64,000 nucleotides of DNA from Desulfovibrio sp. Huiquan2017 (lineage in GTDB: Bacteria > Desulfobacterota > Desulfovibrionia > Desulfovibrionales > Desulfovibrionaceae): positions 124,001-188,000 of the forward strand of contig NZ_JAFMPN010000008.1 in the NCBI RefSeq assembly GCF_017351175.1, given 5' to 3'. Under the pieces are notes generated by a model that searched no databases, was not told where the DNA came from, and worked only from the letters and a program-made list of their open reading frames with translations. This document shows, in pieces, positions 17,227 through 25,641 of the stretch; position 1 is the first letter of the stretch, and the number at the start of each line of letters is the position of its first letter. Made by a program: the position numbers and the translations under genes.

Positions 17227-17601
17227 CTGCGCGTCACGGCGCTTTGTTTGGAATTGGAGCATTCCAGGCTTACGCGGCGCGCTGCGGACCCGGGTTTGGA
17301 GAAGCTGATTTCACCGGCGCCCGGGGGGGAGAGTCCCAAGCCAGAATGCCGCCGTGGGTGTGTGGATTGTTCTGTTTGCGTCGGGATTGTCGGGGCAGCC
17401 GTTTGGCTAGGCAATCCCGTGGCGTGTTGAACGGGATGCCTGCGTGCCCTTGCTTCAGAGTGCATATGTTAGTTTAAACAAGTCAGAATTGTAGGTGTAG
17501 TGGTTTTTCATGGCCGATAGGCCTGGAGATTGATTGGATTGCTGTTCGTTGCATTATGTCAATGTATTGATGCTATATTTAACATAAGAACCGCCCCTAT
17601 A

Positions 17602-17650
17602 TGACCCGCCTGAAATGACTTGTCGGGTCATTCGGACCCGAATTCCGGAA
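17602..17650. promoter_or_regulatory. Candidate enhancer-binding sites (TGACCCG/CGGGTCA half-sites)
   Basis: Three related half-sites: TGACCCG (17602-17608), CGGGTCA (17634-17640) and GACCCG (17645-17650). The last two form a 6+5+6 palindrome. They lie about 150-200 bases upstream of the sigma-54 promoter, the usual distance for activator binding. Confidence 0.45.
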
Positions 17651-17797
17651 TAATCAAAATCCTCATTCCCATCCTTTGTATGGAGTTGCGAGTCGTTTCC
17701 CGCCACGCCGGGTAAAATTTAATCGCCAGCAACTTTCCGACGTTATCGACATGCGGTCAATGGACGGTGCCAATGGCGGCCGCTTGAGCTGCGGCCC

Positions 17798-17812
17798 TGG
17801 CACCCATCTTGC
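17798..17812 (+). promoter_or_regulatory. Sigma-54 (-24/-12) promoter of the ferredoxin/AOR operon
   Basis: TGGCAC-N5-TTGC with the GG and GC elements 10 bases apart, matching the RpoN consensus. The expected start is about 17824, 40 bases before the GTG of the ferredoxin gene. Confidence 0.6.
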
Positions 17813-17863
17813 CTTGTGGGGCGTAATGTTGATTCCACAATCGCCCATACCAAGGAGGACACT

Positions 17864-18529
17864 GTGAGCGAGAGTTCAACCAAAAACGTGCCTGAGTCCA
17901 TGGCGGCGTCTTTTCCCGAAGAACAAAGGGAAAAGGAGCAGCCGCCCGAGAAGAAGCTGGTCGTCAGCCGTAGAAAGATGCTGGGGTTTCTGGGCATCCA
18001 GATAGCCGCGGGAGCTCTGGCCGTCACCGAGGTTGTGGCCGCGCCCAAGAACTTCCGGCCGGAGTGCACCAATCGGGGCATCACCCCCGAGCAGCTTCCC
18101 AACGCCCGGGCCTGGCTCATGACCAACCCGACCACCTGCGTGGGCTGCCGGACCTGCGAGATTGTCTGCTCCCTGTCCCATGACGGCATCTGTCAGCCGA
18201 ACATTGCCCGCATTCACACCGTGTACGATCCCCTGCATTCTCTGAGCAAGCTGTGCGCCATGCCCTATGCGTGCAAGCAGTGCAACATGGCGGACTGTTA
18301 TCTGGCCTGTGAGTACGACGCCCTGGTCCTGGACAAGAAGACCGGGGCCCGGGTCATTGATCCCGAGAAGTGCCAGGCCTGCGGCGAATGTTTGGCGGCC
18401 TGTCCCTGGGACATGGTGGTCCACAACGAGGCCAAGGACACCTACAGCAAGTGCGACCTCTGCGGCGGCGACCCGCAATGCGTGAAGTATTGCCCGGCCG
18501 ACGCGATCAAGTTCATTGAACTGGGATAA
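17864..18529 (+). CDS. Tat-targeted four-cluster ferredoxin (YdhY-like partner of aldehyde oxidoreductase)
   Basis: 221 residues starting at a GTG (17864) with AAGGAGG 5 bases upstream. A twin-arginine motif (SRRKMLGF, about residues 44-51) precedes a hydrophobic segment ending VVAAP, so it is probably exported or membrane-anchored. Cysteine groups CVGCRTCEIVC, CKQCNMADCYLAC, CQACGECLAACPW and CDLCGGDPQCVKYCP would hold four [4Fe-4S] clusters. This resembles YdhY and AOR-associated ferredoxins. The large AOR-family gene follows 24 bases downstream, and this protein most likely carries its electrons. The AOR itself has no visible export signal, which leaves the location of the complex unclear. 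Confidence 0.8.
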   Translation: MSESSTKNVPESMAASFPEEQREKEQPPEKKLVVSRRKMLGFLGIQIAAGALAVTEVVAAPKNFRPECTNRGITPEQLPNARAWLMTNPTTCVGCRTCEIVCSLSHDGICQPNIARIHTVYDPLHSLSKLCAMPYACKQCNMADCYLACEYDALVLDKKTGARVIDPEKCQACGECLAACPWDMVVHNEAKDTYSKCDLCGGDPQCVKYCPADAIKFIELG

Positions 18530-18553
18530 TCCCGTTTGAAAGGAGCATCTACA

Positions 18554-20701
18554 ATGTATGGATGGGCTGGGAAAATATTGAGGGTGGACCTGACCAATGG
18601 TTCCATCTCCACGGTAGACACCAAGAAGTACACCGACTACATGGGCGGCCTCGGTTTCGGGTACAAGATCATTTTCGACGAAGCGCCCAAAGCGGGTCCT
18701 TTTGACCCGGAGAACCGTTTGATCTTCGCCATCGGCCCTCTGACCGGCACCATGGCGCCCTCTACTTCGCGGCCGGAAATCATCAGTATTTCGCCGCACT
18801 CCTACGCGACGCAGGCCAAGCATCCCATGGCTTCGCGGAGCAATTTCGGCGGCTACTGGGGGGCGGAATTGAAGTTCGCGGGCTTTGATGCGGTCATCGT
18901 CCAGGGCAAGTCCCCCAAGCCGGTGTACATCAACATCAACAACGACAAGGTGACCATCGAGGACGCCTCGGCCGTATGGGGCAAGGACGGCCTGGCCGCT
19001 CAGGAAGTCATCAAGGCGGAGCAGAAGGACAACGATGTCCAGATAGCGACCATCGGTCCCGCCGGCGAACGGATGGTCCGCATCGCGCCCATTATTCACC
19101 GCCTCGGCAATGTGGCCAGGCAGGGCGGCTTCGGTGCCGTCATGGGCTCCAAGAACCTCAAGGCCATTGCCGTGCGCGGTACCCACGGCGTCGAGGTGGC
19201 GGATAAGAAAGGGTTGATCGAGTACGTCAAGACCGTGCGCGAGTTCCAGCCCGCTCCGCTGGGCGCGACCCCGCTGTCCAGCGGCCCGCTGAGCTGGACC
19301 GGGAAGCACATTGACCCCAAGAACATCAACCAGCAGGCACAGCGCTTCAACCAGACCGAGAGCAATGCGCCCTGGCTGAACAAATACCACCTCAAGACGC
19401 AGTCCTGCTACGCCTGTCCCCAGGGGTGCTACACGTATATGAAGGTGCCCAAGCTGGGCACGGGCGCAGTCAGCTGCACCCAGTGGTTTTACGCATGGAT
19501 GGGCAACAAGGACGAGGCCACTTTCCAGGCCAGTCAGTTGGTCAACAAGCTGGGCCTGGATTCCTTCGAGATGTTCCCCATGATCCAGTTCATCTGGTTC
19601 CTGCAGGACGAAAAGGTGAACGGCAAGAGCCTGCTCCGGCACATGTACGACAAGAAGCTGGTCAGCAAGAAGAACCTCGATGTCCTGGAGGCCGCGCACT
19701 ATCCCCGCGAAGGGGGCGATCTGGGTTCCGCCGGCCTGGAAGGCATGCTGAAGTTGATGGCCTATCGTGAAGACTTCCTGGGTGACGCCCTGGGCGAGGG
19801 TTTCCGGCGGGCCATGGACATCCTTTCGGACGAGTTCAAGAGGCTCAAGATGCCCGAGGTGGCCGATGGGGTCATGAAGTTCGTCAAGATGGAAGGCATC
19901 ATGGGCGGCGTGGTTGGCGGCAACGGCGGCTGGGGCATGTCCGCCCACTACGATCCCAGGACATTCGGCTACTACTGGGCCGTGAACTTCGCCATGGAGA
20001 ACTGCGACCCCATGCGCCATTCCATGACCAACCTGATCGAATGGACGGGGCTTTCCTTTGAGCAGGCCATGCCCGTGGCCAAGAAGCATTGGGGTGCGGA
20101 GATCGCGGAGAACGGATTGAGCGACATCCACCGCAGCCGCGACATCCCTTTGACCTGGCATGGCGCGAAGTCGGCCAAGGCCAACGCCGCCCTGAGCCAG
20201 TTCATTCATTACCGGGGCTGTATCAAGGACAGCATGACGGGCTGCGACTGGGTCTATCCCGTCATGACCAGCGGCCGCGAAGACCGGGGCTATGCCGGAG
20301 ACATCTCGGTGGAGTACAAGCTCCTCGGGCTGGTTACCGGGGAAAAGATGACTCAGGAGAAACTGAACGAGCAGGCCGCCAGAACCTGGACCCTGCACCG
20401 GCTCCTGACGGTTCTGGAATGGAACGACGGCCAGCCGGTGAACATGCGCGAGGAACATGACCAGATCCCGGATCACTTCTTCGCTCCGGTGGACACCCGG
20501 CTTTTGCCCGCCTATCCCCCGGCCGATCCGCCGCACCCGCCCCTGATTCGCGAGAACTTCGAGGCGACCAAGACGGAATACTACAAGCTCATGGGCTGGG
20601 ACGTGGAAACCGGGCTGCCGACCCGCAGCCTGCTCAAAAAGCTGGGCATGGAGGACGTGCTGGCCGCCTTCGAAGCCCAGGCCTTCAGACTGCCGAGTTG
20701 A
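18554..20701 (+). CDS. Aldehyde ferredoxin oxidoreductase family tungsten/molybdenum enzyme (YdhV-like)
   Basis: 715 residues, longer than classical archaeal AOR (about 605) and close to YdhV (about 700). The N-terminal domain MYGWAGKILRVDLTNGSIST is diagnostic of the family. [4Fe-4S] ligands Cys285, Cys288 and Cys292 lie in SCYACPQGC; a fourth is probably in DSMTGCDW. Family members bind W or Mo in a bis-pyranopterin cofactor and oxidize aldehydes or reduce acids. The start ATG at 18554 has AGGAG at 8 bases. The upstream four-cluster ferredoxin is its likely electron partner. The substrate is unknown; YdhV itself has no firmly assigned reaction. Confidence 0.88.
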   Translation: MYGWAGKILRVDLTNGSISTVDTKKYTDYMGGLGFGYKIIFDEAPKAGPFDPENRLIFAIGPLTGTMAPSTSRPEIISISPHSYATQAKHPMASRSNFGGYWGAELKFAGFDAVIVQGKSPKPVYININNDKVTIEDASAVWGKDGLAAQEVIKAEQKDNDVQIATIGPAGERMVRIAPIIHRLGNVARQGGFGAVMGSKNLKAIAVRGTHGVEVADKKGLIEYVKTVREFQPAPLGATPLSSGPLSWTGKHIDPKNINQQAQRFNQTESNAPWLNKYHLKTQSCYACPQGCYTYMKVPKLGTGAVSCTQWFYAWMGNKDEATFQASQLVNKLGLDSFEMFPMIQFIWFLQDEKVNGKSLLRHMYDKKLVSKKNLDVLEAAHYPREGGDLGSAGLEGMLKLMAYREDFLGDALGEGFRRAMDILSDEFKRLKMPEVADGVMKFVKMEGIMGGVVGGNGGWGMSAHYDPRTFGYYWAVNFAMENCDPMRHSMTNLIEWTGLSFEQAMPVAKKHWGAEIAENGLSDIHRSRDIPLTWHGAKSAKANAALSQFIHYRGCIKDSMTGCDWVYPVMTSGREDRGYAGDISVEYKLLGLVTGEKMTQEKLNEQAARTWTLHRLLTVLEWNDGQPVNMREEHDQIPDHFFAPVDTRLLPAYPPADPPHPPLIRENFEATKTEYYKLMGWDVETGLPTRSLLKKLGMEDVLAAFEAQAFRLPS

Positions 20702-20750
20702 CCGACGACGCAATGGGTCTTGAACGGCGACTTCATTCCGTAAGACCTAC

Positions 20751-20798
20751 GAGTCCCGGCCTCCCGAGCATATCGGACCCTCGGGGGGCCGGGGACTC
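20751..20798 (+). terminator. Long hairpin after the AOR gene
   Basis: GAGTCCCGGCC plus TCCCGAG (20751-20767) pairs with CTCGG...GGCCGGGGACTC (20780-20798) with a small bulge. It lies 50 bases past the AOR stop. There is no clear T-run, so termination is probable but not certain. Confidence 0.45.
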
Positions 20799-20867
20799 AT
20801 CCTCCGCGAACCGGGCCGCCTCGCGGCGGTCCGGCCGCGTCTGCTTCATAATGGAAGGATGGTTCGC

Positions 20868-22304
20868 ATGAAAATTCTGCTTTTGGCTCCCCCGGCCACG
20901 CGGCTCATGAATCCGGCCACTTTCGTGGCGGACCTGCTGCCGCCCAAGACCTGGGTGCCCCTGGGGATCGCCTCCCTGGCCTCAGCCCTGCGGGCCGACG
21001 GGTTCACGGCGGACTACCTGGATTTGCACGGCTACGACTGGCCTTTCGTCGAGGCCCTGCTGACCGGGAGCGATCCCGATCTGGTGGGCATCAGCTGCTT
21101 CACCTTCGGCCGGGGAAATGCCATGCGCCTGGCTGCGCTGTCCAAGCGTTTGCTGCCCGACGTCCCGGTGGTCATGGGCGGCCCCCACGCCACTTTTTTC
21201 CCGGACCAGGTCCTGGCCGACGGCAACGTGGACCTGGTGGCGATGGGCGAAGGGGAAGTCACCATGGTGGAACTGGCCCGGCGTTTGGCCCCGGGGACGG
21301 GGCTGCGTCCGGTCCCGGAATGCGTCCGGAACCGCGAGTTGGACGATATTCGGGGCATCGCCTTTCTCCGGGACGGAAGCGTGCATCTGACACCGGCCCG
21401 GGAGAGCGCCACCGACCTGGATGTCTTTCCCTTTCCGGCCTATGACGCCTTTGAGCTGGCGGAATACAAGTCCCCGGAGATCCCCCCGCAGTACCAGTCC
21501 CTTCCGGGGACCCACGTCATGACTTCCCGGGGGTGTCCCTTTAAATGCGAGTTTTGCTCGGTGAACCGGTTCTTCAAGGGCAAGTGGGCCTTCCGTTCGC
21601 CGGGCAACGTGGCAGATGAATTGGAGAAGTTGGTCGCCGACCTCGGGGTGCGGCACGTATATTTCTCCGACGACCTGTTTTCGCTGAACGCCCAGCGGAC
21701 CATCGGCATCTGCAAGGAAATACTGGATCGGAAACTGGATCTCGTCTGGATGGCCGAGACCCGGGTGGACTGCGTCAACGAGGAGATGCTGGGCTGGATG
21801 CGCAAGGCCGGGTGCTACCGGGTCTACTACGGCGTGGAGTCCGGCAGCCCGCGCATCCTGCGGTCCATCAACAAGGGCTTCACCACGGCCCAGGTGCGCC
21901 GGGCCTTCCGCATGACGCATCAGGCGGGCATGGAGCCCTGCTGTTTTCTCATGGTCGGCAATCCCGGCGAGACCCCGGACACCATTGACGAGACCATCGA
22001 GCTCATCCGGGAGATCCGGCCGGGCACGTCCCCCATTATAGGCATCACCACCATCCTGCCGGGCACCCGGCAATACGCGCTGTCCAAGCGGCAGGGGCTC
22101 ATCTCCGACGACTATTGGCGGTCGGACGCGGCGCCTCCCCTGTATACCGGCGAGTATGACGTGGACGACCTGATCCAGTTGCAGATCCGCCTGGCCAGAG
22201 GGGTTTGTCCCGAGGTCTATGAGGAGATGCGCGCCCTGGGCCTGGACGACAATTACTTCCGCCTGCGCCGTATGATGGGGAGTCGGCATGACCGCACGGC
22301 GTGA
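20868..22304 (+). CDS. B12-binding-domain radical SAM protein
   Basis: 478 residues. The N-terminal half (about 1-150) is a cobalamin-binding Rossmann-like domain (LVGISCFTFGRGNAMR, VVMGGPHATFFPDQVL). The radical SAM core has its CxxxCxxC motif in GCPFKCEFCS (Cys223, Cys227, Cys230). A BchE/HpnJ-like organisation is clear; such proteins do methylations, cyclizations or other radical steps. I chose the ATG at 20868 because GGAAGG lies just before it; a second ATG is three codons upstream. Between an AOR and a molybdopterin-binding gene, a role in cofactor or substrate modification is possible but unproven. Confidence 0.8.
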   Translation: MKILLLAPPATRLMNPATFVADLLPPKTWVPLGIASLASALRADGFTADYLDLHGYDWPFVEALLTGSDPDLVGISCFTFGRGNAMRLAALSKRLLPDVPVVMGGPHATFFPDQVLADGNVDLVAMGEGEVTMVELARRLAPGTGLRPVPECVRNRELDDIRGIAFLRDGSVHLTPARESATDLDVFPFPAYDAFELAEYKSPEIPPQYQSLPGTHVMTSRGCPFKCEFCSVNRFFKGKWAFRSPGNVADELEKLVADLGVRHVYFSDDLFSLNAQRTIGICKEILDRKLDLVWMAETRVDCVNEEMLGWMRKAGCYRVYYGVESGSPRILRSINKGFTTAQVRRAFRMTHQAGMEPCCFLMVGNPGETPDTIDETIELIREIRPGTSPIIGITTILPGTRQYALSKRQGLISDDYWRSDAAPPLYTGEYDVDDLIQLQIRLARGVCPEVYEEMRALGLDDNYFRLRRMMGSRHDRTA

Positions 22305-22504
22305 GCGCGCAGTCCCCCCGCCCGCCGCGTTCCGCGCGACCGGCCTTTCCTTGGGCCTGCCCGGAAACGGCGGACCGGGCCGTCTTGCCGATATCGAATC
22401 TCGCGGCCGGTCCCGGATCGTCGAACCCGGCCCCTTTTCCCGCGAATGTCACCAAACCAAATCACCGTGTTCCACGCCATAGGCGGAAGACAGGGAGGCC
22501 ATGC

Positions 22505-23530
22505 ATGAAAGTCATCAATGTTGAAGAAGCCGTCGGTACGGTATTGTGTCACGACATCACCCGGATCGTGCCCGGAAAAAGCAAGGGGCCGGGCTTCCGC
22601 AGAGGGCATGTGGTCCGTCCGGAAGATGTTTTCGAACTGCGCAAGATCGGGAAAGAGCATCTCTACGTGTTCGATCTCGCGGATGACTTCGTCCACGAGG
22701 ACGACGCGGCCCGCCGCATCGCCAGGGCGGCGGCCGGGCCCGGCCTGGAGTTGGACGAGCCCGTGGAGGGCAAGATCACCTTCACCGCGGGCATGGACGG
22801 GATGGTCGAAATCGACGCCGCGCGCTTGCTCCGGCTCAATTCCCTGGGAGACGTCCTTTTCGCCACCATTCACGGCAACCAGCTCGTGCGCAGGGGGCGT
22901 AAACTTGCCGGGGTCCGGGTGCTCCCCCTGGCCGTTCCGGAAACTTTGGTCGCCGCCGCCGAACGACTGCTGGCGGAAGAAGGGCCGATCGTCCGATTGC
23001 GGCCGCTGAAACCCGCCCGGGTGGGGATAGTGGTCACCGGCAGCGAGGTCTACAATGGGCTCATCGAGGACAAATTCGGCCCGGTGGTCCAAGGCAAGTT
23101 CGAGAGCTACGGCTGCACGGTCCTGGGCAAGCGGCTCGTCTCCGACGACGAGGTCATGACAGCGAAGGCCATTCGCGGCTTCCTGGGCGAGGGCGCGGAG
23201 TTCATCGTGGTCACCGGCGGCATGTCCGTGGATCCCGACGACCGGACTCCCGCCGCCATCCGTGCCGCCGGGGCCGAGGTGATCTCCTACGGGGCTCCGA
23301 TCCTGCCTGGGGCCATGTTCATGCTGGCGCGTGTCGGCGGCGTTCCCGTGTTGGGGCTTCCCGGTTGCGTCATGTACTATCGGGCGAGCGTGTTCGACCT
23401 GGTGGTTCCCAGGCTCCTCAGTGGCGACGAGGTGACCCGCGACGACATTCTCGCTTTGGGGTATGGCGGGTTTTGCGAGGGTTGCGCCACTTGCCGTTAT
23501 CCCGCCTGCGGCTTCGGCAAGGGGGCGTAA
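22505..23530 (+). CDS. MoeA/MogA-like molybdopterin-binding protein with Cys-rich tail
   Basis: 341 residues from the ATG at 22505 (AGGGAGG just upstream). About residues 175-320 form a MoCF-biosynthesis domain: VGIVVTGSEVYNG, VVTGGMSVDPDD (the pterin-binding TGG.S...D motif) and VPVLGLPGCVMYYRA. The N-terminal part is unlike full MoeA and resembles stand-alone molybdopterin-binding proteins near molybdo/tungsto-enzymes. The C-terminus ends CEGCATCRYPACGFGKGA, a cysteine group that could bind Fe-S or zinc. It may insert or shuttle the pterin cofactor for the neighbouring AOR and formate dehydrogenase. That role is inference. Confidence 0.75.
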   Translation: MKVINVEEAVGTVLCHDITRIVPGKSKGPGFRRGHVVRPEDVFELRKIGKEHLYVFDLADDFVHEDDAARRIARAAAGPGLELDEPVEGKITFTAGMDGMVEIDAARLLRLNSLGDVLFATIHGNQLVRRGRKLAGVRVLPLAVPETLVAAAERLLAEEGPIVRLRPLKPARVGIVVTGSEVYNGLIEDKFGPVVQGKFESYGCTVLGKRLVSDDEVMTAKAIRGFLGEGAEFIVVTGGMSVDPDDRTPAAIRAAGAEVISYGAPILPGAMFMLARVGGVPVLGLPGCVMYYRASVFDLVVPRLLSGDEVTRDDILALGYGGFCEGCATCRYPACGFGKGA

Positions 23531-23909
23531 TCCCCGTTTTCGGGATCGTGCGTCCTGCCGGGCGGCGCATTCACGCATCGCAACGCCCGCCACGCCCTCT
23601 CCGGGGGCGGGCATAGGCCCCCGGGAGGCTGGTGGGTGCAGACAAGGCCCGGCTCCCGCTGGGTCAGGGCTGCGGTCCGGGTGCGGAAAGGCAGTGGTGG
23701 AAAATGCGAAAATCGTGATTCCGGCAAGTTTCGGACCGGTTGTGCCTGGGGCGGATGCTCGAAATTGTTGCATGCCGACCTGAAGTGGACTATCAGGTGA
23801 CGACCAAATGCGGATTGTTGGAAATCCGGGCCGATACATGCGTGGAGGGGTTCCGGCGGCGTGCGGTCGAGGGGGATTTCCCGTCCCGAACGCTCTGGAG
23901 GGAGATATC
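23531..23909. other. Intergenic region before the ABC transporter operon
   Basis: 379 bases without a credible gene. A GC-rich stem GCCCGCC/GGCGGGC (23585-23612) could terminate the upstream transcript. I looked for but did not find a recognisable riboswitch core or sigma-54 promoter here. Confidence 0.4.
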
Positions 23910-24866
23910 ATGAAACGCATTGTCCTGTTGGCCTGCGCACTCGTTCTCTGTGCTTCCACTGCCTTTGCGGGTACGCCCGTGAAGGTGGCCCACGCCACCT
24001 GGGTCGGTTACGGCCCGCTATATATCGCAAAGGAACTCGGTTACTTCGACAAGGAAGGCCTGGACGTGGACCTGGTCATCATCGAGGATGAAGCCCAGTA
24101 CGCCGCGGCGTTGGCCTCCGGCAACATCGACGGTCTGGGCAACGTGCTCGACCGCGAGGTCATCCATTACGCCAAGGGCACCCCCGAGGTCGTGGTCTTC
24201 GGCATGGACGAATCCTCGGGCGGCGACGGCGTGGTCGCCTCGGGCGAGATCAAGACCGTGGCCGACCTCAAGGGCAAGACCGTGGGCCTGGACAAGTCTT
24301 CCACCTCCTATTTCTTCTTTTTGTCCATCCTGGCCAAATACGGCGTGGATGAGAAGGACATCAACATTATGGAAATGGGCGCCTCCGACGCGGGAGCCGC
24401 CTTTGTGGCCGGGCGCATCGACGCCGCCGTGACCTGGGAGCCCTGGCTGACCAATGCGGGCCAGCGCGAGGGCGGCCACGTGCTCGTCTCCTCCAAGGAC
24501 ATGCCCAAGACCATAGTGGACGTGTTCGTGCTCAACGCCGATTACGTCAAGGCGCATCCCGAGGTGCCCGCCAAGATGACCCGATGCTGGAATCAGGCCG
24601 TTGCCTGGTATGCGCAGAATCCGGACAAGGGTAACGAGATCATGGCCAAGGCCATGGGCCTCGAAACCCAGGAAATGGCCGACATGGCCGCGGGCGTGAC
24701 GTTCATCGGCAAGGACGACAACAAGGCCTTCTTCGACAAGTCCAAGGCCAACAGCGTGTATGCGGTCGCCGAACGGGCCATCGCCTTCTGGAAGTCCAAG
24801 GGCATCATCACCAAGGACGTGTCCGTGGACGCGCTCATCAGCTCCGACTACGTCAACGCGGACTAG
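23910..24866 (+). CDS. ABC transporter substrate-binding protein (SsuA/TauA/NrtA type)
   Basis: 318 residues from the ATG at 23910 with GGAGGGA at 6-7 bases. A Sec signal peptide (MKRIVLLACALVLCASTAFA, cleavage after AFA) leads into an NMT1/SsuA-like fold: VAHATWVGYGPLYIAKELGY, then DLKGKTVGLDKSSTSYFF and a WEPWLTNAG segment. These periplasmic proteins bind sulfonates, nitrate, thiamine precursors or bicarbonate. Permease and ATPase genes follow directly. The ligand cannot be assigned; its place between a molybdopterin protein and formate dehydrogenase does not settle it. Confidence 0.85.
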   Translation: MKRIVLLACALVLCASTAFAGTPVKVAHATWVGYGPLYIAKELGYFDKEGLDVDLVIIEDEAQYAAALASGNIDGLGNVLDREVIHYAKGTPEVVVFGMDESSGGDGVVASGEIKTVADLKGKTVGLDKSSTSYFFFLSILAKYGVDEKDINIMEMGASDAGAAFVAGRIDAAVTWEPWLTNAGQREGGHVLVSSKDMPKTIVDVFVLNADYVKAHPEVPAKMTRCWNQAVAWYAQNPDKGNEIMAKAMGLETQEMADMAAGVTFIGKDDNKAFFDKSKANSVYAVAERAIAFWKSKGIITKDVSVDALISSDYVNAD

Positions 24867-24867
24867 C

Positions 24868-25641
24868 ATGAAATTGGGAATTCCGACGGTGCGGAGAGGG
24901 GCGTGGCTGGCGGCCGCGTCCCTGTCCGTCGTTTTTGGCGTCTGGGCCGCCCTGGCCTATACCGGCTCGGTCAAGCCCCTGTTCCTGCCGCCGCCGCACA
25001 AGGTCTTGCTGTCCTTTGGCGAGATGTACCGGGAAGGGATTCTCTTCTCGTACACTTGGGACAGCATCTACCGCGTCATGGTCGGCTGGTCCCTGGCGGC
25101 CGTGACGGCCGTGCCCCTGGGGTTGCTCATCGCCACCTCGCGGCGTGCCGCGCACATGGTCGCTCCGGTCATGGAGTTCGCCCGCTACCTGCCGGTGGTG
25201 GCCCTGGTCCCCCTGACCTTGCTCTATTTCGGCATCGGCGACGCGCAGAAATTCGCCATCATCTTCCTGGGGACCTTCTTCCAGTTGGTGCTGATGGTCG
25301 CCGACAGCGTGTCCTCGGTGCCCGCCGACCTGAGCCGGGCCGCGGCCACATTGGGCGCGAACCGCATGCAGACCTATCGGCTGGTCCTGTTCCCCGGCGC
25401 GTTGCCGGGCATCATGGACGACCTGCGCATCACCGTGGGCTGGGCCTGGACCTACCTGGTGGTGGCCGAGCTGGTGGCCGCCAATTCCGGCTTGGGCTAC
25501 ATGATCCTGCGCGCCCAGCGTTTCCTGGCCATTGACCGGATCTTCGCCGGGCTGATCATCATCGGCGTGCTCGGCTTGCTGACCGACTACCTGTTCAAGC
25601 TGTTCGGGCGCATCATAACCCCCTGGAGCGAGAGGCGATGA
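24868..25641 (+). CDS. ABC transporter permease (SsuC/TauC type)
   Basis: 257 residues with about six membrane segments. The EAA-like loop that contacts the ATPase is visible in LSRAAATLGANRMQTYRLVL. The start ATG at 24868 lies one base after the binding-protein stop. It forms the membrane channel with the ATPase encoded next, whose ATG overlaps its stop. Confidence 0.85.
   Translation: MKLGIPTVRRGAWLAAASLSVVFGVWAALAYTGSVKPLFLPPPHKVLLSFGEMYREGILFSYTWDSIYRVMVGWSLAAVTAVPLGLLIATSRRAAHMVAPVMEFARYLPVVALVPLTLLYFGIGDAQKFAIIFLGTFFQLVLMVADSVSSVPADLSRAAATLGANRMQTYRLVLFPGALPGIMDDLRITVGWAWTYLVVAELVAANSGLGYMILRAQRFLAIDRIFAGLIIIGVLGLLTDYLFKLFGRIITPWSERR

Larger units (their letters stand above)
16712..17863. 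other. 1.15-kb non-coding region between proS and the ferredoxin/AOR operon
   Basis: No gene with a plausible product or ribosome binding site. The part next to proS (16920-17060) is AT-rich and should hold its promoter; on the minus strand CTTGGC and TATAGC are spaced by 16 bases. The rest holds a 22-base perfect inverted repeat (17170-17226), GACCCG half-sites (17602-17650) and a sigma-54 promoter (17798-17812). Confidence 0.55.

Noticed and set aside
17059-17477. Short overlapping frames in the proS-AOR intergenic region
   Set aside because: No ribosome binding site or recognisable domain, and they run through the 22-bp inverted repeat.
17876-20713. A 945-codon open frame antisense to the ferredoxin and AOR genes
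   Set aside because: Same reason: the plus-strand proteins have intact Fe-S and family motifs.
23531-23909. Riboswitch upstream of the ABC importer
   Set aside because: No recognisable thiamine, cobalamin or molybdenum-cofactor aptamer core; only a short GC stem.
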